NCBI RefSeq assembly: GCF_002263215.1
Contig: NZ_NLFK01000001.1
Location: forward strand, 391,094-455,093
Length of the DNA: 64,000 nt
DNA from: Actinobacillus seminis
GTDB lineage: Bacteria; Pseudomonadota; Gammaproteobacteria; Enterobacterales; Pasteurellaceae
Direction: 5' to 3'
In this document: piece by piece, positions 18,980 to 28,945 of the stretch
Layout of the letters: each line of letters starts with the position of its first letter
Numbering within the stretch: position 1 is the stretch's first letter
Made by a program: the position numbers and the translations under genes
The notes under the pieces: generated by a model
What the model saw: only the letters and a program-made list of their open reading frames with translations
What the model was told of the DNA's origin: nothing
Databases searched by the model: none

Positions 18980-19042
18980 AATACGGACTCCAAAACCATA
19001 CAAAAAACAGTGGGTGTTATCCACCCACCTAACCCGATAAAA

Positions 19043-19426
19043 TTATTCACCTTTTTTCGCTTTATAATCTGCGATTGCTGCTTTGATGGCATCTTCGGCA
19101 AGAATAGAACAGTGCACTTTGACCGGCGGAAGTTCTAATTCTTCGGCAATTTGGCTATTTTTGATTGCTTGCGCTTCATCTAAGGATTTACCTTTTACCC
19201 ATTCAGTGATCAATGAGCTGGATGCGATCGCTGAACCGCAACCATAGGTTTTAAATTTCGCATCTTCGATAATGCCTTGCTCGTTGACTTTGATCTGCAA
19301 CTGCATTACGTCACCACAAGCCGGCGCACCAACCATACCGGTTCCTACATCAGCAGATTTTTTATCAAATGATCCCACGTTACGCGGGTTTTCATAATGT
19401 TCAATTACTTTTTCACTATATGCCAT
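19043..19426 (-). CDS. iscU: Iron-sulfur cluster scaffold IscU
   Basis: Scaffold on which clusters are built from sulfur donated by IscS. Start at ATG 19426 (MAYSEKVIEHYENPRNVGSF) gives 127 residues. The ligands C37, C63 and C106 and the assembly residue D39 are all present. The HscA-binding motif LPPVK spans 99-103. The upstream open frame to 19474 is not used. Confidence 0.97.
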   Translation of the reverse strand: MAYSEKVIEHYENPRNVGSFDKKSADVGTGMVGAPACGDVMQLQIKVNEQGIIEDAKFKTYGCGSAIASSSLITEWVKGKSLDEAQAIKNSQIAEELELPPVKVHCSILAEDAIKAAIADYKAKKGE

Positions 19427-19486
19427 TTTCTGTTTCCTTTCGCGTTGGGCGGATAAAACAGTCCGACCAATCAATACTGATATTAA

Positions 19487-20701
19487 TTAATGATGTGTCC
19501 ATTCAATAGAACTTAGATCAATCCCTTCTTTGTACATATCCCAAAGGGGGGATAATTCTCTTAATTTTTCGACCGCACTTTTAACCAAATTAATTGTGTA
19601 ATCAATTTCTTCTTCCGTGGTGTAACGACCTAGGGTGAAACGGATTGAGCTGTGTGCCAATTCGTCATTTAATCCTAAAGCGCGTAACACATAAGAAGGT
19701 TCAAGGCTGGCAGAAGTACAAGCGGAGCCTGAAGAAACCGCAATATCACGCAACGCCATCATCAAGCTCTCCCCCTCTACATAGTTAAAACTGATGTTCA
19801 GGTTATTATCTACACGATATTCCATTGAACCATTCACATAAGTTTCTTCAATTTCTTTTAACCCATTGTATAAACGATCACGCAAGGCTTTTAAGCGCGG
19901 CATTTCTGTTGCCATTTCTTCTTTACAAATACGATACGCTTCGCCCATACCAACAATTTGGTGTACCGGCAAGGTTCCAGAACGCATACCACGTTCGTGT
20001 CCGCCACCATGAATGATCGCTTCCAAACGTACGCGCGGTTTACGACAAACATATAATGCGCCGATCCCTTTCGGTCCATATAGCTTGTGGCTTGACATTG
20101 ACATTAAGTCAATTTTTAATTCGCTCAGATTAATCGGCAATTTACCAACACTTTGGGTCGCATCCACATGGAAAATAATTTTGCGTTCACGGCACAACTC
20201 ACCAATAGCTTTAATATCTTGTATCACACCGATTTCATTATTAACATGCATAATGGAAACTAAAATCGTATCCGCACGCATTGCCGCTTTTAATTCATCC
20301 AAATTAATCAAACCGTCTGATTGCGGACTTAAATAGGTCACATCAAAACCTTCACGTTCTAATTGACGACAAGTATCCAACACCGCTTTATGCTCTGTTT
20401 TGCAAGTAATAATATGCTTACCTTTGGTTTGATAGAAATGGGCTGCCCCTTTGATCGCCAAGTTATCTGCTTCTGTTGCACCTGAGGTAAACACAATTTC
20501 ACGCGAATCCGCACCAATTAAATCTGCAATCTGATTACGTGCAACATCTACCGCCTCTTCCGCTTGCCAACCGAATTTGTGAGAACGCGAGGCCGGATTA
20601 CCAAAATCACCATCAACTGTTAAATATTCCATCATTTTTTTTGCAACACGATGATCCACAGGACATGTGGCAGCGTAATCCAAATAAATGGGTAATTTCA
20701 T
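19487..20701 (-). CDS. iscS: Cysteine desulfurase IscS
   Basis: PLP enzyme that takes sulfur from cysteine and passes it to IscU and to tRNA thiolation. It has 404 residues. K206 in [10 protein letters not shown] binds PLP, and the mobile-loop active-site cysteine lies in [17 protein letters not shown]. The C-terminal helix ending [10 protein letters not shown] is the IscU contact in the E. coli enzyme. Second gene of the isc operon. Confidence 0.97.
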   Translation of the reverse strand: MKLPIYLDYAATCPVDHRVAKKMMEYLTVDGDFGNPASRSHKFGWQAEEAVDVARNQIADLIGADSREIVFTSGATEADNLAIKGAAHFYQTKGKHIITCKTEHKAVLDTCRQLEREGFDVTYLSPQSDGLINLDELKAAMRADTILVSIMHVNNEIGVIQDIKAIGELCRERKIIFHVDATQSVGKLPINLSELKIDLMSMSSHKLYGPKGIGALYVCRKPRVRLEAIIHGGGHERGMRSGTLPVHQIVGMGEAYRICKEEMATEMPRLKALRDRLYNGLKEIEETYVNGSMEYRVDNNLNISFNYVEGESLMMALRDIAVSSGSACTSASLEPSYVLRALGLNDELAHSSIRFTLGRYTTEEEIDYTINLVKSAVEKLRELSPLWDMYKEGIDLSSIEWTHH

Positions 20702-20749
20702 TTAATTCACTCCTAAATAGCTTTATTCTATAGCGCACTTTATGCTGAC

Positions 20750-21220
20750 TTATTGATTTACAACGACTAAATTTTCAAAATCTTGATATTGATGAATTTG
20801 TTTGCTTTTGCGTCGATTTTGCTGTTGTGTCACCAACTCCGATACCGTAATTTCATTTAAAAAACCTTCAATACGCAAACTAAGCTGTTCCCACAGCGAA
20901 TGGGTTAAACATTCTTTTCCACCTCGACAACCAGCCTGTCCCTGACAGCGGGTCACCGTAATATTTTCATTGACGGCGGCAATAATCATCCCAATTGAGA
21001 TTTCTTTTTGCTCAAGTCCCAATTGATAACCGCCACCCGGTCCACGCACACTTTTTACCAATCCGTGACGGCGCAATTTTGCAAATAATTGTTCTAAATA
21101 GGAAAGGGAAATATGTTGGCGTTCGGAAATATCCGATAAACTTACCGGACCATCATCCGAATGCAAGGCAATATCTAAGATTGCAGTTACTGCATAACGA
21201 CCTTTTGACGTTAATTTCAT
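20750..21220 (-). CDS. iscR: Fe-S-sensing transcription factor IscR
   Basis: Rrf2-family repressor of its own operon when it holds a [2Fe-2S] cluster. It has 156 residues. The winged helix occupies the N-terminal ~70 residues ([31 protein letters not shown]). Cluster ligands C92, C98, C104 and H107 are all present, in the same numbering as E. coli. First gene of the operon, with an IscR-type site upstream. Confidence 0.97.
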   Translation of the reverse strand: MKLTSKGRYAVTAILDIALHSDDGPVSLSDISERQHISLSYLEQLFAKLRRHGLVKSVRGPGGGYQLGLEQKEISIGMIIAAVNENITVTRCQGQAGCRGGKECLTHSLWEQLSLRIEGFLNEITVSELVTQQQNRRKSKQIHQYQDFENLVVVNQ

Positions 21221-21252
21221 TTTCTGTTCCTTCCTCTAATAACGATTGGCTG

Positions 21253-21287
21253 ATCTTTACAGATCATACCAAAATAGTCAACTATTA
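21253..21287 (-). promoter_or_regulatory. iscR promoter with a likely type-1 IscR site
   Basis: On the minus strand, ATAGTTGACTATTTTGGTAT resembles the first half of the E. coli iscR type-1 box. The -35 TTGACT (21276-21281) lies inside it. The -10 is weak (AAAGAT at 21253-21258 with a 17-base spacer). This fits cluster-dependent autorepression. Consensus match only. Confidence 0.6.
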
Positions 21288-21292
21288 TCCCG

Positions 21293-22015
21293 CTAAGATT
21301 TTAGGGATTTTTCCACCGCACTTAACATTCCAAGTAAAATATTCAGCTCATTTTTTTCCGGCGCGGCACGTTGATAAAGGCGTCTTAGTTTTTGCATCAC
21401 CGCTTGATTTTGGATAAACCCTAATTGTCGATACAATTTTTCAGTATGAGAAAAAAAGTACTCCATTTCCGAAGCACTGGGAAAAGGATTGTCTGTCCGG
21501 GTAAGAGTAAATTCCGCTGAGGACTGTTGCGCTGCCAGCCATGCCATCCGCACTTCATAACAAACCAGCTGTACCGCCATCGCCAAATTTAAAGAAGGAT
21601 ATTCAGGGTTTGCCGGAATAGCCAGATGATAATGACATTTTAATAATTCATCATTAGTTAACCCAACACGTTCCCGTCCGAAAACTATCGCCACTGTCCC
21701 CACCACTGAATGTTGCAAGGTTTTAACACCGCATTCACGCGGTTCAATAAGACTACTTTGTAAATGACGTAATCTGGCGCTGGTTCCGATAACTAACGAG
21801 CAATCTGCAATGGCTTGCTCAAAATTAGCTACAATTTTGATATCACGCACAATATCCTCCGCCCCGGCCGCCAAAGCAAATGTTTGTTCATCTACGGATT
21901 TAGGCGAAACCAAATAAAGTTGGCTTAAGCCCATGGTTTTCATGGCGCGAGCAGCGGAACCAATATTACCGCCATGCGAAGTTTCCACTAGGATAATTCG
22001 AATATTTTCTAACAT
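21293..22015 (-). CDS. trmJ: tRNA (cytidine/uridine-2'-O-)-methyltransferase TrmJ
   Basis: SPOUT-class enzyme that 2'-O-methylates residue 32 of several tRNAs. The start at ATG 22015 (MLENIRIILVETSHGGNIGS) matches the family; 42 nt of open frame upstream is left out. It has 240 residues. Motifs include the GNIGSAARAMKTMGL loop, IVFGRERVGLTNDEL, and YPSLNLAMAVQLVCYE, the knotted AdoMet site. It lies directly upstream of iscR, the E. coli arrangement. Confidence 0.95.
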   Translation of the reverse strand: MLENIRIILVETSHGGNIGSAARAMKTMGLSQLYLVSPKSVDEQTFALAAGAEDIVRDIKIVANFEQAIADCSLVIGTSARLRHLQSSLIEPRECGVKTLQHSVVGTVAIVFGRERVGLTNDELLKCHYHLAIPANPEYPSLNLAMAVQLVCYEVRMAWLAAQQSSAEFTLTRTDNPFPSASEMEYFFSHTEKLYRQLGFIQNQAVMQKLRRLYQRAAPEKNELNILLGMLSAVEKSLKS

Positions 22016-22073
22016 AATCAAACAGATAACATTATTCTTGGGGAGAGAGGCGAGCAAACGAAATGATCCGACT

Positions 22074-22098
22074 TAACTCCCACTAAATTAGTGGGAGT
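22074..22098. repeat. Perfect palindromic hairpin in the trmJ-acs divergent region
   Basis: AACTCCCACTAAATTAGTGGGAGTT, with an 11-base stem or longer, sits in the 5' leader of trmJ and upstream of acs. It has no T-tract on either side, so it is more likely a protein site or leader structure than a terminator. Confidence 0.6.
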
Positions 22099-22227
22099 TA
22101 TTCTATCATAATATCCGCTATTTTTAGTCAACAATTTTCATTATTTATTACGATAAAATAGACACTGACAACGCATGCATCAAGATTTCCGATACGAAAT
22201 CACATAATTTTGTTACAAATCAGAAAA

Positions 22228-22251
22228 ATTATGCGAACAAGATCACAATAT
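22228..22251 (+). promoter_or_regulatory. Likely CRP site upstream of acs
   Basis: TGCGA (22232-22236), six bases, TCACA (22243-22247) fits the CRP pattern TGTGA-N6-TCACA with one mismatch. A TATAAT -10 lies at 22276-22281, so the site centre is near -48. acs is CRP-activated in E. coli. The rest of the 333-bp gap is AT-rich; I see no gene in it. Confidence 0.6.
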
Positions 22252-22348
22252 TTTATTAACAAAATTGATCTATTTTATAATCTCATTTAAATTATCTCAG
22301 AGACACTTCTTTTATATTCCCTATTTTCTCTGTTTATAGGAGTATGCT

Positions 22349-24298
22349 ATGCAAAACACAACATCTATTATTTTTAAACCAAATGATGAATTTCGTCGCC
22401 AAGCCAACATATCAGGACTGGAAAATTACCAAGCGCTTTGGGAATTTGCCGATAAAGATTATTTGCAATATTGGAGTGATTTAGCCCGCGAATTGATCAC
22501 GTGGAAAAAACCCTTTATGCAAATTTTTGATGATAGCAATCCACCATTTTATAAATGGTTTACCGATGGCACATTAAACGCCTCCTACAATTGCTTAGAT
22601 CGTCACTTGCCAGATAAAAGCGATAAACTAGCACTGATTTTTGAATCCGATTTCGGTCAGGTCTCACAATTCACCTATGCACAGCTCCATAACCGTGTTT
22701 GTCGCTTTGGTAACGCCTTGCGCGAACTTGGCGTAAAAAAAGGCGATCGAGTTATTATTTATTTACCTATGATTGCCGAAGCGATTGTGGCAATGCAAGC
22801 CTGCGCGCGAATTGGAGCAATCCATTCCGTTGTTTTCGGCGGTTTTTCTGCCGGTGCATTACGCGATCGTATTGAAGATGCGGAAGCTAAAATTGTCATA
22901 ACCGCTAATGCTGGATTACGTGGCGGAAAAATTATTCCATTAAAAGAAACCGTTGACGAAGCCTTGGAGATTGGCTGTAAATCCGTAGAAAATGTGGTGG
23001 TCTATCATCGCGTTAATATCGATACTCCTTGGAAAAAAGGTCGTGATTTATGGTGGAATGAACTATCTAAAAACCAACCCGCCTTTTGTGAACCGGAATG
23101 GATGAATGCCGAAGATCCCCTCTTTATTTTGTATACCTCCGGTTCTACCGGCAAACCCAAAGGTGTGGTTCACAGTACTGCCGGTTATTTATTAGGCGCC
23201 ATGAATTCTTTCCGTACGGTATTTGATCATAAAAATAGCGATATTTACTGGTGTACTGCTGATGTGGGCTGGGTAACCGGACACTCTTATATTTGCTACG
23301 GACCGCTTGCCAATGGTGCCACACAATTGATCTATGAAGGTGTCCCAAGTTATCCTGACGTCGGACGAATTTGGCGCATGATTCAACGTCACAAAGTCAC
23401 CGTTTTTTATACCTCACCTACCTTAATCCGCTCCTTAACCCGCGTGGGCGAACAAGTGCCTAATAAATACGATCTGTCTTCCCTACGTTTACTGGGGAGT
23501 GTTGGAGAACCTATTAACCCGTCAGCATGGATGTGGTTCCATGAAGTAGTCGGTAAAGGAAAATGTCCAATTGTGGATACTTGGTGGCAAACAGAAACCG
23601 GATCAATTATGCTGGCGCCAATTCCGGGCGTTATTGCAACCAAACCCGGCTCCTGCACCCTGCCATTACCGGGTATTATGGCGGATGTGGTGAATGAGCA
23701 AGGTAAAAAATGCGAGGAAGAAGAAGCCGGCACGTTGGTTATCAAACGTCCTTACCCATCTATGTTGCGAACAATTTGGGGCGATCCGGAACGCTATAAA
23801 AAAACCTATTTTCCGGAAGAATACAATGGTAAATACTATGTCGCCGGAGACTCGGCATTACGTGATAAAGACGGTTATTTCTGGATTTTAGGTCGTTTAG
23901 ATGACGTATTAAACGTCTCCGGTCACCGCCTCGGTACTGCCGAAATTGAATCGTCATTAGTTTCACACGAACAAGTTGTTGAAGCAGCAGTAGTTGGTAA
24001 ACCGGATGAAGTGAAAGGTGAATCCGTGATGGCGTTTGTGGTGGTGAAAGGCTATCGACCGGAAGGTGAAGAAGCCAAAGCCCTTGCTGAAGAATTAAAA
24101 ATTTGGGTTTCCAATCAAATCGGCAAAATCGCCCGTCCGGAAGATATTCGCTTTGCAGAAAACTTGCCAAAAACTCGCTCGGGTAAAATCATGCGTCGTT
24201 TATTACGTTCCATTGCGAAAAACGAATTAATTACACAAGATATTTCCACCTTAGAAAACCCACAAATTATTGGGCAATTGCAACAACAAATTGTGTGA
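22349..24298 (+). CDS. acs: Acetyl-CoA synthetase
   Basis: Activates acetate to acetyl-AMP and then acetyl-CoA. It has 649 residues (E. coli 652). Adenylate-forming signatures are [20 protein letters not shown] near 260, [10 protein letters not shown] near 410 and [20 protein letters not shown] near 520. The acetylatable catalytic lysine lies in [13 protein letters not shown] near 613. The gene stands alone with its own promoter, a CRP-like site and a terminator, as expected of a catabolite-controlled acetate scavenger. Confidence 0.97.
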   Translation: MQNTTSIIFKPNDEFRRQANISGLENYQALWEFADKDYLQYWSDLARELITWKKPFMQIFDDSNPPFYKWFTDGTLNASYNCLDRHLPDKSDKLALIFESDFGQVSQFTYAQLHNRVCRFGNALRELGVKKGDRVIIYLPMIAEAIVAMQACARIGAIHSVVFGGFSAGALRDRIEDAEAKIVITANAGLRGGKIIPLKETVDEALEIGCKSVENVVVYHRVNIDTPWKKGRDLWWNELSKNQPAFCEPEWMNAEDPLFILYTSGSTGKPKGVVHSTAGYLLGAMNSFRTVFDHKNSDIYWCTADVGWVTGHSYICYGPLANGATQLIYEGVPSYPDVGRIWRMIQRHKVTVFYTSPTLIRSLTRVGEQVPNKYDLSSLRLLGSVGEPINPSAWMWFHEVVGKGKCPIVDTWWQTETGSIMLAPIPGVIATKPGSCTLPLPGIMADVVNEQGKKCEEEEAGTLVIKRPYPSMLRTIWGDPERYKKTYFPEEYNGKYYVAGDSALRDKDGYFWILGRLDDVLNVSGHRLGTAEIESSLVSHEQVVEAAVVGKPDEVKGESVMAFVVVKGYRPEGEEAKALAEELKIWVSNQIGKIARPEDIRFAENLPKTRSGKIMRRLLRSIAKNELITQDISTLENPQIIGQLQQQIV

Positions 24299-24317
24299 TT
24301 TTTACTCATAACAAATC

Positions 24318-24356
24318 GGGAAAGTAGCGCAATAACGCGCACTTTCCTACTTTTTT
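24318..24356 (+). terminator. Rho-independent terminator of acs
   Basis: GGAAAGT plus GCGC pairs with GCGC plus ACTTTCC around AATAA, followed by TAC and six T. Confidence 0.8.
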
Positions 24357-24493
24357 ATCTATCCGGCATGCGTAATCATTTTCTCCCACCTCCCTGTCAG
24401 AAAAAGGAAAAAGCACGATTTCCTCTTTGCAATCTGAGACAAAATTTCCTATAATCACGACTTTTAATCCGTTCTTTAAAATCCGGTGGAAAT

Positions 24494-25291
24494 ATGAATC
24501 CAATGTTAAATATCGCTATTCGTGCGGCGCGAAAAGCGGGTAATGTAATTGCTCAAGGGTATGAACGTCGCGATACAGTGCAAACATTTACAAAAAGTCC
24601 GAATGACTATGTGACAAATATTGATAAAGCCTCTGAAGCGGCAATTATCGAAATTATCCAAAAGTCATATCCGGATCACACAATTATTACCGAAGAAAGC
24701 GGTGCGCTGGAAGGGAAAGACAATGATGTACAATGGGTCATTGATCCGCTAGATGGTACCACCAACTTTGTTAAAGGTTTACCACATTTCTCTGTGTCTA
24801 TTGCTATTCGTGTCAAAGGTCGTACCGAGGTGGGTGTGGTTTACGATCCGATCCGCAATGAACTATTTACCGCAGTACGTGGCGAAGGCGCTAAACTTAA
24901 TGAAATCCGCTTGCGCGTTGACAGCAAACGCGAATTAGCCGGCACCGTAATTGCCACCGGTTTTCCATTTAAGAAAACATCATTAATACCAATGCAACTT
25001 GCCATGATGAGTAATTTGCTTTCCGAAGTCGCTGATTTCCGTCGTACCGGCTCTGCCGCATTGGATTTATGTTATGTTGCTGCCGGTCGTGTGGATGGGT
25101 ACTTCGAATTTGGTGTGAAAGCTTGGGACGTTGCTGCCGGTGATTTAATCGTACGTGAAGCGGGCGGATTGGTTTGCGATTACCACGCCGGCCACAACTA
25201 CCTCACCGAGGGTCATATTGTTGCCGCACCGGCTCGTATCGTCAAAGAAATTTTAGCTAAAATTCAACCTTGCATTGATGGTAAACTATAA
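24494..25291 (+). CDS. suhB: Inositol-1-monophosphatase family protein SuhB
   Basis: Mg-dependent phosphatase of the IMPase family; in E. coli SuhB also joins the rRNA antitermination complex. It has 265 residues. Metal-site motifs are EESG near residue 67, the family signature WVIDPLDGTTNFVKGLPHF near 82-100, and the C-terminal KAWDVAAGDLIVREAGG near 212. All metal ligands appear intact. Single-gene unit. Confidence 0.96.
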   Translation: MNPMLNIAIRAARKAGNVIAQGYERRDTVQTFTKSPNDYVTNIDKASEAAIIEIIQKSYPDHTIITEESGALEGKDNDVQWVIDPLDGTTNFVKGLPHFSVSIAIRVKGRTEVGVVYDPIRNELFTAVRGEGAKLNEIRLRVDSKRELAGTVIATGFPFKKTSLIPMQLAMMSNLLSEVADFRRTGSAALDLCYVAAGRVDGYFEFGVKAWDVAAGDLIVREAGGLVCDYHAGHNYLTEGHIVAAPARIVKEILAKIQPCIDGKL

Positions 25292-25324
25292 GACTATTTC
25301 AATGAATAACAAAAAAGCGGAAGT

Positions 25325-25342
25325 AAAAAAAAAAAAAAAAAA
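25325..25342. repeat. A18 homopolymer followed by CCCC
   Basis: Eighteen consecutive A followed by four C, in the gap between suhB and the convergent membrane-protein gene. By far the longest homopolymer noticed in the window. It may be a hypermutable tract or an assembly artefact. Confidence 0.9.
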
Positions 25343-25390
25343 CCCCTGTGTGCCCTTGCCTCCCACGACTGAAGTTATACGATTACTGCC

Positions 25391-26209
25391 TTACGCAATA
25401 TAAGCAAAACTTACCCACAGCGGCAGGCCAGCGGTTAATAAGAGTAAAATCACCAAGGTATAATAGGATAGTATCCATTTGCGGAAAATATGTAGCGCAA
25501 TAATCGCCACAATCACTAAATGCAACAAAAAGTATAGCCCAAGGGCAAATTCATTGGCAAAAGTGACCGCGCTTGAATACGCATATGCCATAAAACCGAA
25601 TACCGCAATCGCATTTAGCAATAAGAAAATCAGCATCACCAATGGCAACAAGGCGATAAATCCTTGCAGCCGGTTACGCGAAATTACCAATAAAATATTT
25701 GCCAAAATCACGCCCATTAATAATTGAGCAAAGAGATTATATTGCGGGAAAAAATGCCACGATAAATTTGTAAACATCAAGAAATAGCAAATGATTCCAA
25801 GCCCCGATAACAATGTGCCTAAAATTAAAATTGACTTGCGCATTTGCGGATCTTGTGGCTGAAACCAAGCGGCTAAACACCCTGCAATCCCACATAAGCT
25901 GACCAAATCGGTGATCACATAATGGTAATTAGAAAAAAGGCTAATAAACAACCAAATGCCCCAATATGGCAACAAATATAAATTTACCTTAATTAAGCGT
26001 GAACGTTGTCCATGGCAAATTTGCCCCCGACTAAACACCAAAAACATCACCAGTTGCGCAAATAGCACCCCAACGCTTAAATGAGAAATGGCTCTGGCTT
26101 GCGGTTGCAGGAATAAGGTAAAGAAATCGATGCTCAATAAAATAACGATAAAAAATAAAGAGATAAAAATATTTTTTGTGTTGGATTGTATCTGTGGCAT
26201 AGTCATCAT
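25391..26209 (-). CDS. Multi-pass membrane protein of unknown function
   Basis: I do not recognise a family. The open frame continues to a TTG at 26224. The first ATG is at 26209, with others at 26206 and 26200, and no clear ribosome site decides between them. From 26209 the product is 272 residues. It is strongly hydrophobic, with about eight predicted membrane spans including LFFIVILLSIDFFTLFL, VLFAQLVMFLVF, LLPYWGIWLFISLF, LILGTLLSGLGIICYFLMF, LLMGVILANILLVI and YYTLVILLLLTAGLPLW. Short charged loops (FSRGQICHGQRSRLIK, QPQDPQMRKS) lie between them. No catalytic motif was seen. A USS lies just upstream. Confidence 0.75.
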   Translation of the reverse strand: MMTMPQIQSNTKNIFISLFFIVILLSIDFFTLFLQPQARAISHLSVGVLFAQLVMFLVFSRGQICHGQRSRLIKVNLYLLPYWGIWLFISLFSNYHYVITDLVSLCGIAGCLAAWFQPQDPQMRKSILILGTLLSGLGIICYFLMFTNLSWHFFPQYNLFAQLLMGVILANILLVISRNRLQGFIALLPLVMLIFLLLNAIAVFGFMAYAYSSAVTFANEFALGLYFLLHLVIVAIIALHIFRKWILSYYTLVILLLLTAGLPLWVSFAYIA

Positions 26210-26252
26210 ACAAAAGTGAAACAAAATTGTTTATCATTATGCAAAAATTTAA

Positions 26253-26261
26253 AAGTGCGGT
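26253..26261 (+). repeat. DNA uptake signal sequence
   Basis: AAGTGCGGT followed by CAAAATG, in the divergent gap between the membrane-protein gene and the first TRIC gene. Confidence 0.8.
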
Positions 26262-26341
26262 CAAAATGAATATTGTTTATGGCATTTTATTTCGTTCCCC
26301 ACTAAAATATCGACCTAAAGCATCTCTTTTGGAAATAAATT

Positions 26342-27127
26342 ATGTTACTAAGCATACTGTATATTATTGGCATTACTGCTGAAGCAATTACCGGAGCTCT
26401 TGCAGCCGGAAAAGAAAAAATGGATATTTTTGGCGTGGTTATTATCGCCTCAATGACGGCGATCGGCGGAGGAACGATACGGGATATCTTATTAGGGCAT
26501 TATCCTTTAAGCTGGGTAAAAAATCCACAGTATTTTTTAATCGTTGCTACAACGGCTATATTAACCATATTTATCACTCCATTAATAAAACGACCTATTC
26601 GTTATTTTCATAAGGCTTTTCTTATATTAGATGCCCTTGGATTAATTGTATTTTCTATCATCGGTGCACAAATTGCACTGGATATGGGACACGGTTTCAT
26701 CGTTACCAGCATCGCTGCAATTGTCACCGGAGCGTTCGGCGGCGTTTTACGTGATACCTTCTGTAACCATATCCCGTTAGTATTCCAGAAAGAGCTTTAT
26801 GCCAGCGTTGCACTCATTGCAACTGCTATCTATGTTGAATTACAACGCTTACAAATCAACCAAGATATTGTTATTATTACTACATTAGCTTGCGGATTCA
26901 CTATTCGTTTACTGGCAATTCATTTCGAATGGGGACTACCGATATTTGATTATCAGGAAGATGATACAAAAAAAGTAGCCAAGGTAATAAATTACCGAAA
27001 AAAACAGATAAGGATAAAAAATGAGCATCAATTTAGTGGAAATAGGCAAGCAAGCCAAACAGGCAGCATTCTCTCTGTCCCAATTGTCGAATCAAGAAAA
27101 AAATCATGCGTTGGCGATTATTGCTAA
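26342..27127 (+). CDS. TRIC-type cation channel family protein (YicG-like), overlong frame
   Basis: Bacterial homologue of trimeric intracellular cation channels (UPF0126): two repeats with paired GGG(T/V)(I/L)RD motifs, [13 protein letters not shown] near 45 and [12 protein letters not shown] near 133. Seven membrane spans are expected. The open frame has 261 residues, but the family is about 205-225. The last ~35 residues are proA sequence read in another frame, giving a 107-bp overlap. Adding one A to either A7 run (26968-26974 or 26998-27004) would place TGA at 27022-27024, overlapping the proA ATG as ATGA, a classic coupled junction. So either a deletion extended the protein or one base was missed. 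Confidence 0.88.
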   Translation: MLLSILYIIGITAEAITGALAAGKEKMDIFGVVIIASMTAIGGGTIRDILLGHYPLSWVKNPQYFLIVATTAILTIFITPLIKRPIRYFHKAFLILDALGLIVFSIIGAQIALDMGHGFIVTSIAAIVTGAFGGVLRDTFCNHIPLVFQKELYASVALIATAIYVELQRLQINQDIVIITTLACGFTIRLLAIHFEWGLPIFDYQEDDTKKVAKVINYRKKQIRIKNEHQFSGNRQASQTGSILSVPIVESRKKSCVGDYC

Positions 27128-28283
27128 TCAATTAGAAGCGCAAAGTGAAAAAATCCTCAATGAAAATGCCAAAGATATTGCCTTGGCAAAAAAAAATGGG
27201 TTAAGTGAGGCGATTATTGATCGCCTGCTGCTCACCAAAGCGCGGCTTTGTAACATTGCCAATGATGTGCGCCATATTATTTCGCTTGCTGACCCGGTCG
27301 GAAAAATTATTGATGGCGGCATTTTAGATAGTGGACTGAAAATTGAACGCGTACGCACACCGCTCGGCGTTATCGGTACAATTTATGAATCCCGTCCAAA
27401 CGTCACCATTGATGTTGCCGGTTTATGTTTAAAAACCGGCAATGCAGTGATTTTACGCGGTGGAAAAGAAACCCAATACTCCAACCAAGCGTTAATTGAG
27501 GTGATCCAATATGCCCTTGAACAAGCACATTTACCGAAATACGCGGTTCAAGCAATTAACTCGCCAGATCGAGCTTTAGTGATGGAATTGCTCAAACTCG
27601 ATCGCTATGTGGATATGATTATTCCGCGTGGTGGCGCCGGTTTACATGAATTTTGCAAAAAACATTCCACCATTCCTGTTATCGTGGGAGGAATTGGCGT
27701 ATGCCATTTATTCGTAGAAGAAAGTGCAGATCAGGAAAAAGCGCTGAATGTCATTGAAAATGCGAAAACTCAGCGCCCAAGTACATGTAATACGTTGGAG
27801 ACTTTATTAGTACAAAAAAGCATTGCTGCCGATTTTCTACCAAAACTTGCCCGTCATCTTACCGCGAAAAAAGTTAAATTTCATGCTGATCCAACCGCAC
27901 TTTCCCTCTTACAACAGGCTTCCGCTGAAGTTTATCCGGTGCAAGATCAAGAATTGCGTAACGAATGGCTATCCTTTGATTTAAATGTGGTGATAGTCAA
28001 AGACATTGCTCAAGCAATTGAACATATTAGATCATATGGTAGTCAGCATTCGGAAGCTATTTTGACGTCGTCACAAAAATTAGCCCATCAATTTATCACT
28101 CAAGTAGATGCGGCAGCGGTTTATGTCAACGCCAGTACACGTTTTACTGATGGAGGACAATTTGGATTAGGTGCAGAAGTCGCTGTCAGTACCCAAAAAT
28201 TACACGCGCGTGGACCTATAGGATTGGAAGCACTGACAACTTATAAATGGGTATGTTGTGGTGATTATACCATCAGAAACTAA
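27021..28283 (+). CDS. proA: Gamma-glutamyl phosphate reductase
   Basis: NADPH-dependent reduction of glutamyl phosphate to glutamate semialdehyde, the second step of proline synthesis. It has 420 residues. It shows the aldehyde-dehydrogenase fold with [20 protein letters not shown] near 118, the catalytic cysteine in [12 protein letters not shown] near 256, and the C-terminal [18 protein letters not shown]. The ribosome site AAGGAT lies 8 bases before the ATG. Translation is probably coupled to the TRIC gene upstream. It overlaps the convergent second TRIC gene by 4 bp. Confidence 0.96.
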   Translation: MSINLVEIGKQAKQAAFSLSQLSNQEKNHALAIIANQLEAQSEKILNENAKDIALAKKNGLSEAIIDRLLLTKARLCNIANDVRHIISLADPVGKIIDGGILDSGLKIERVRTPLGVIGTIYESRPNVTIDVAGLCLKTGNAVILRGGKETQYSNQALIEVIQYALEQAHLPKYAVQAINSPDRALVMELLKLDRYVDMIIPRGGAGLHEFCKKHSTIPVIVGGIGVCHLFVEESADQEKALNVIENAKTQRPSTCNTLETLLVQKSIAADFLPKLARHLTAKKVKFHADPTALSLLQQASAEVYPVQDQELRNEWLSFDLNVVIVKDIAQAIEHIRSYGSQHSEAILTSSQKLAHQFITQVDAAAVYVNASTRFTDGGQFGLGAEVAVSTQKLHARGPIGLEALTTYKWVCCGDYTIRN

Positions 28284-28897
28284 AAACATTTATTATTAAT
28301 AAATGGCAATTTTAGATTGTATTTTATTGCTAACATTCGGATGACGATACAGGCAATGATAGCGAGCCACGGGCTAAGTAAGGGGGAGATCACCCCCATA
28401 GAACCCAGCAGCTCTATCGATGCCCCGACAATAGCTGCACTGGCGTAAATTTCAGCCTGAAAAATCAACGGCGGTCTCCCAGTCAATACGTCTCTGATAC
28501 AACCGCCACCTACAGCTGTAATACATCCCAAAATAATCGCCAACTGAATACTTCCCGTCATGTGCCAAGTTTTATTTGCTCCGAAAGCGGCAAAAAAGCC
28601 TAACCCAATGGCATCTAAAAAATTACTAATCCCAGAAAGTGACAGTATTTTTTTCTGAAAATAAGACACGCATATAATTGCTAAAATGACGGCGCCTAAA
28701 TATTCAATATTCTCCAATCCGACAGGAGGCGTAGCAGACAGACATAAGTCCCTTATTACGCCACCACCAACAGCAGTTACCGTCGAAACAACAAAAATAC
28801 CAAATAGATCAAATCCTTTTTTCACCCCTGCGATAGCACCGCTCAAAGCAAAAACAAATGTACCGAGAAGATCAATGAAACTAAATAAAGATGACAT
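28280..28897 (-). CDS. TRIC-type cation channel family protein (YadS-like)
   Basis: Second UPF0126/TRIC paralogue. It has 205 residues with paired motifs [12 protein letters not shown] near 44 and [19 protein letters not shown] near 128, and six to seven membrane spans. In vertebrates TRIC channels pass K+ to balance Ca2+ release; bacterial roles are poorly known. It faces proA tail to tail while the other TRIC gene sits head to tail on the other side. The leader just before the ATG is very rich in G and C runs and may control translation. Confidence 0.92.
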   Translation of the reverse strand: MSSLFSFIDLLGTFVFALSGAIAGVKKGFDLFGIFVVSTVTAVGGGVIRDLCLSATPPVGLENIEYLGAVILAIICVSYFQKKILSLSGISNFLDAIGLGFFAAFGANKTWHMTGSIQLAIILGCITAVGGGCIRDVLTGRPPLIFQAEIYASAAIVGASIELLGSMGVISPLLSPWLAIIACIVIRMLAIKYNLKLPFINNKCF

Positions 28898-28901
28898 AAC
28901 A

Positions 28902-28935
28902 CCCCTTTCCCTTGACCCCAGCCTAGGGGCAGGGG
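28902..28935 (-). promoter_or_regulatory. C/G-run leader that can hide the ribosome site of the second TRIC gene
   Basis: On the minus strand the 34 bases before the TRIC start read, in order, two C4 runs, GG, G4, G3 and then G4 within the ribosome site AAAGGGG. The C4 runs can pair either with the near G4 (hairpin with a TAGGCT loop) or with the ribosome site. Alternatively four G runs could stack as a two-tier quadruplex. No known riboswitch consensus matches. Inference from base pairing only. Confidence 0.35.
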
Positions 28936-28945
28936 ATTATCACAA

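Noticed and set aside
22244..22260. CACAATATTTTATTAAC shared exactly with 29156-29172 upstream of lysC
   Set aside because: A 17-base AT-rich match is within reach of chance in 64 kb of AT-rich DNA, and the positions relative to the two genes differ.
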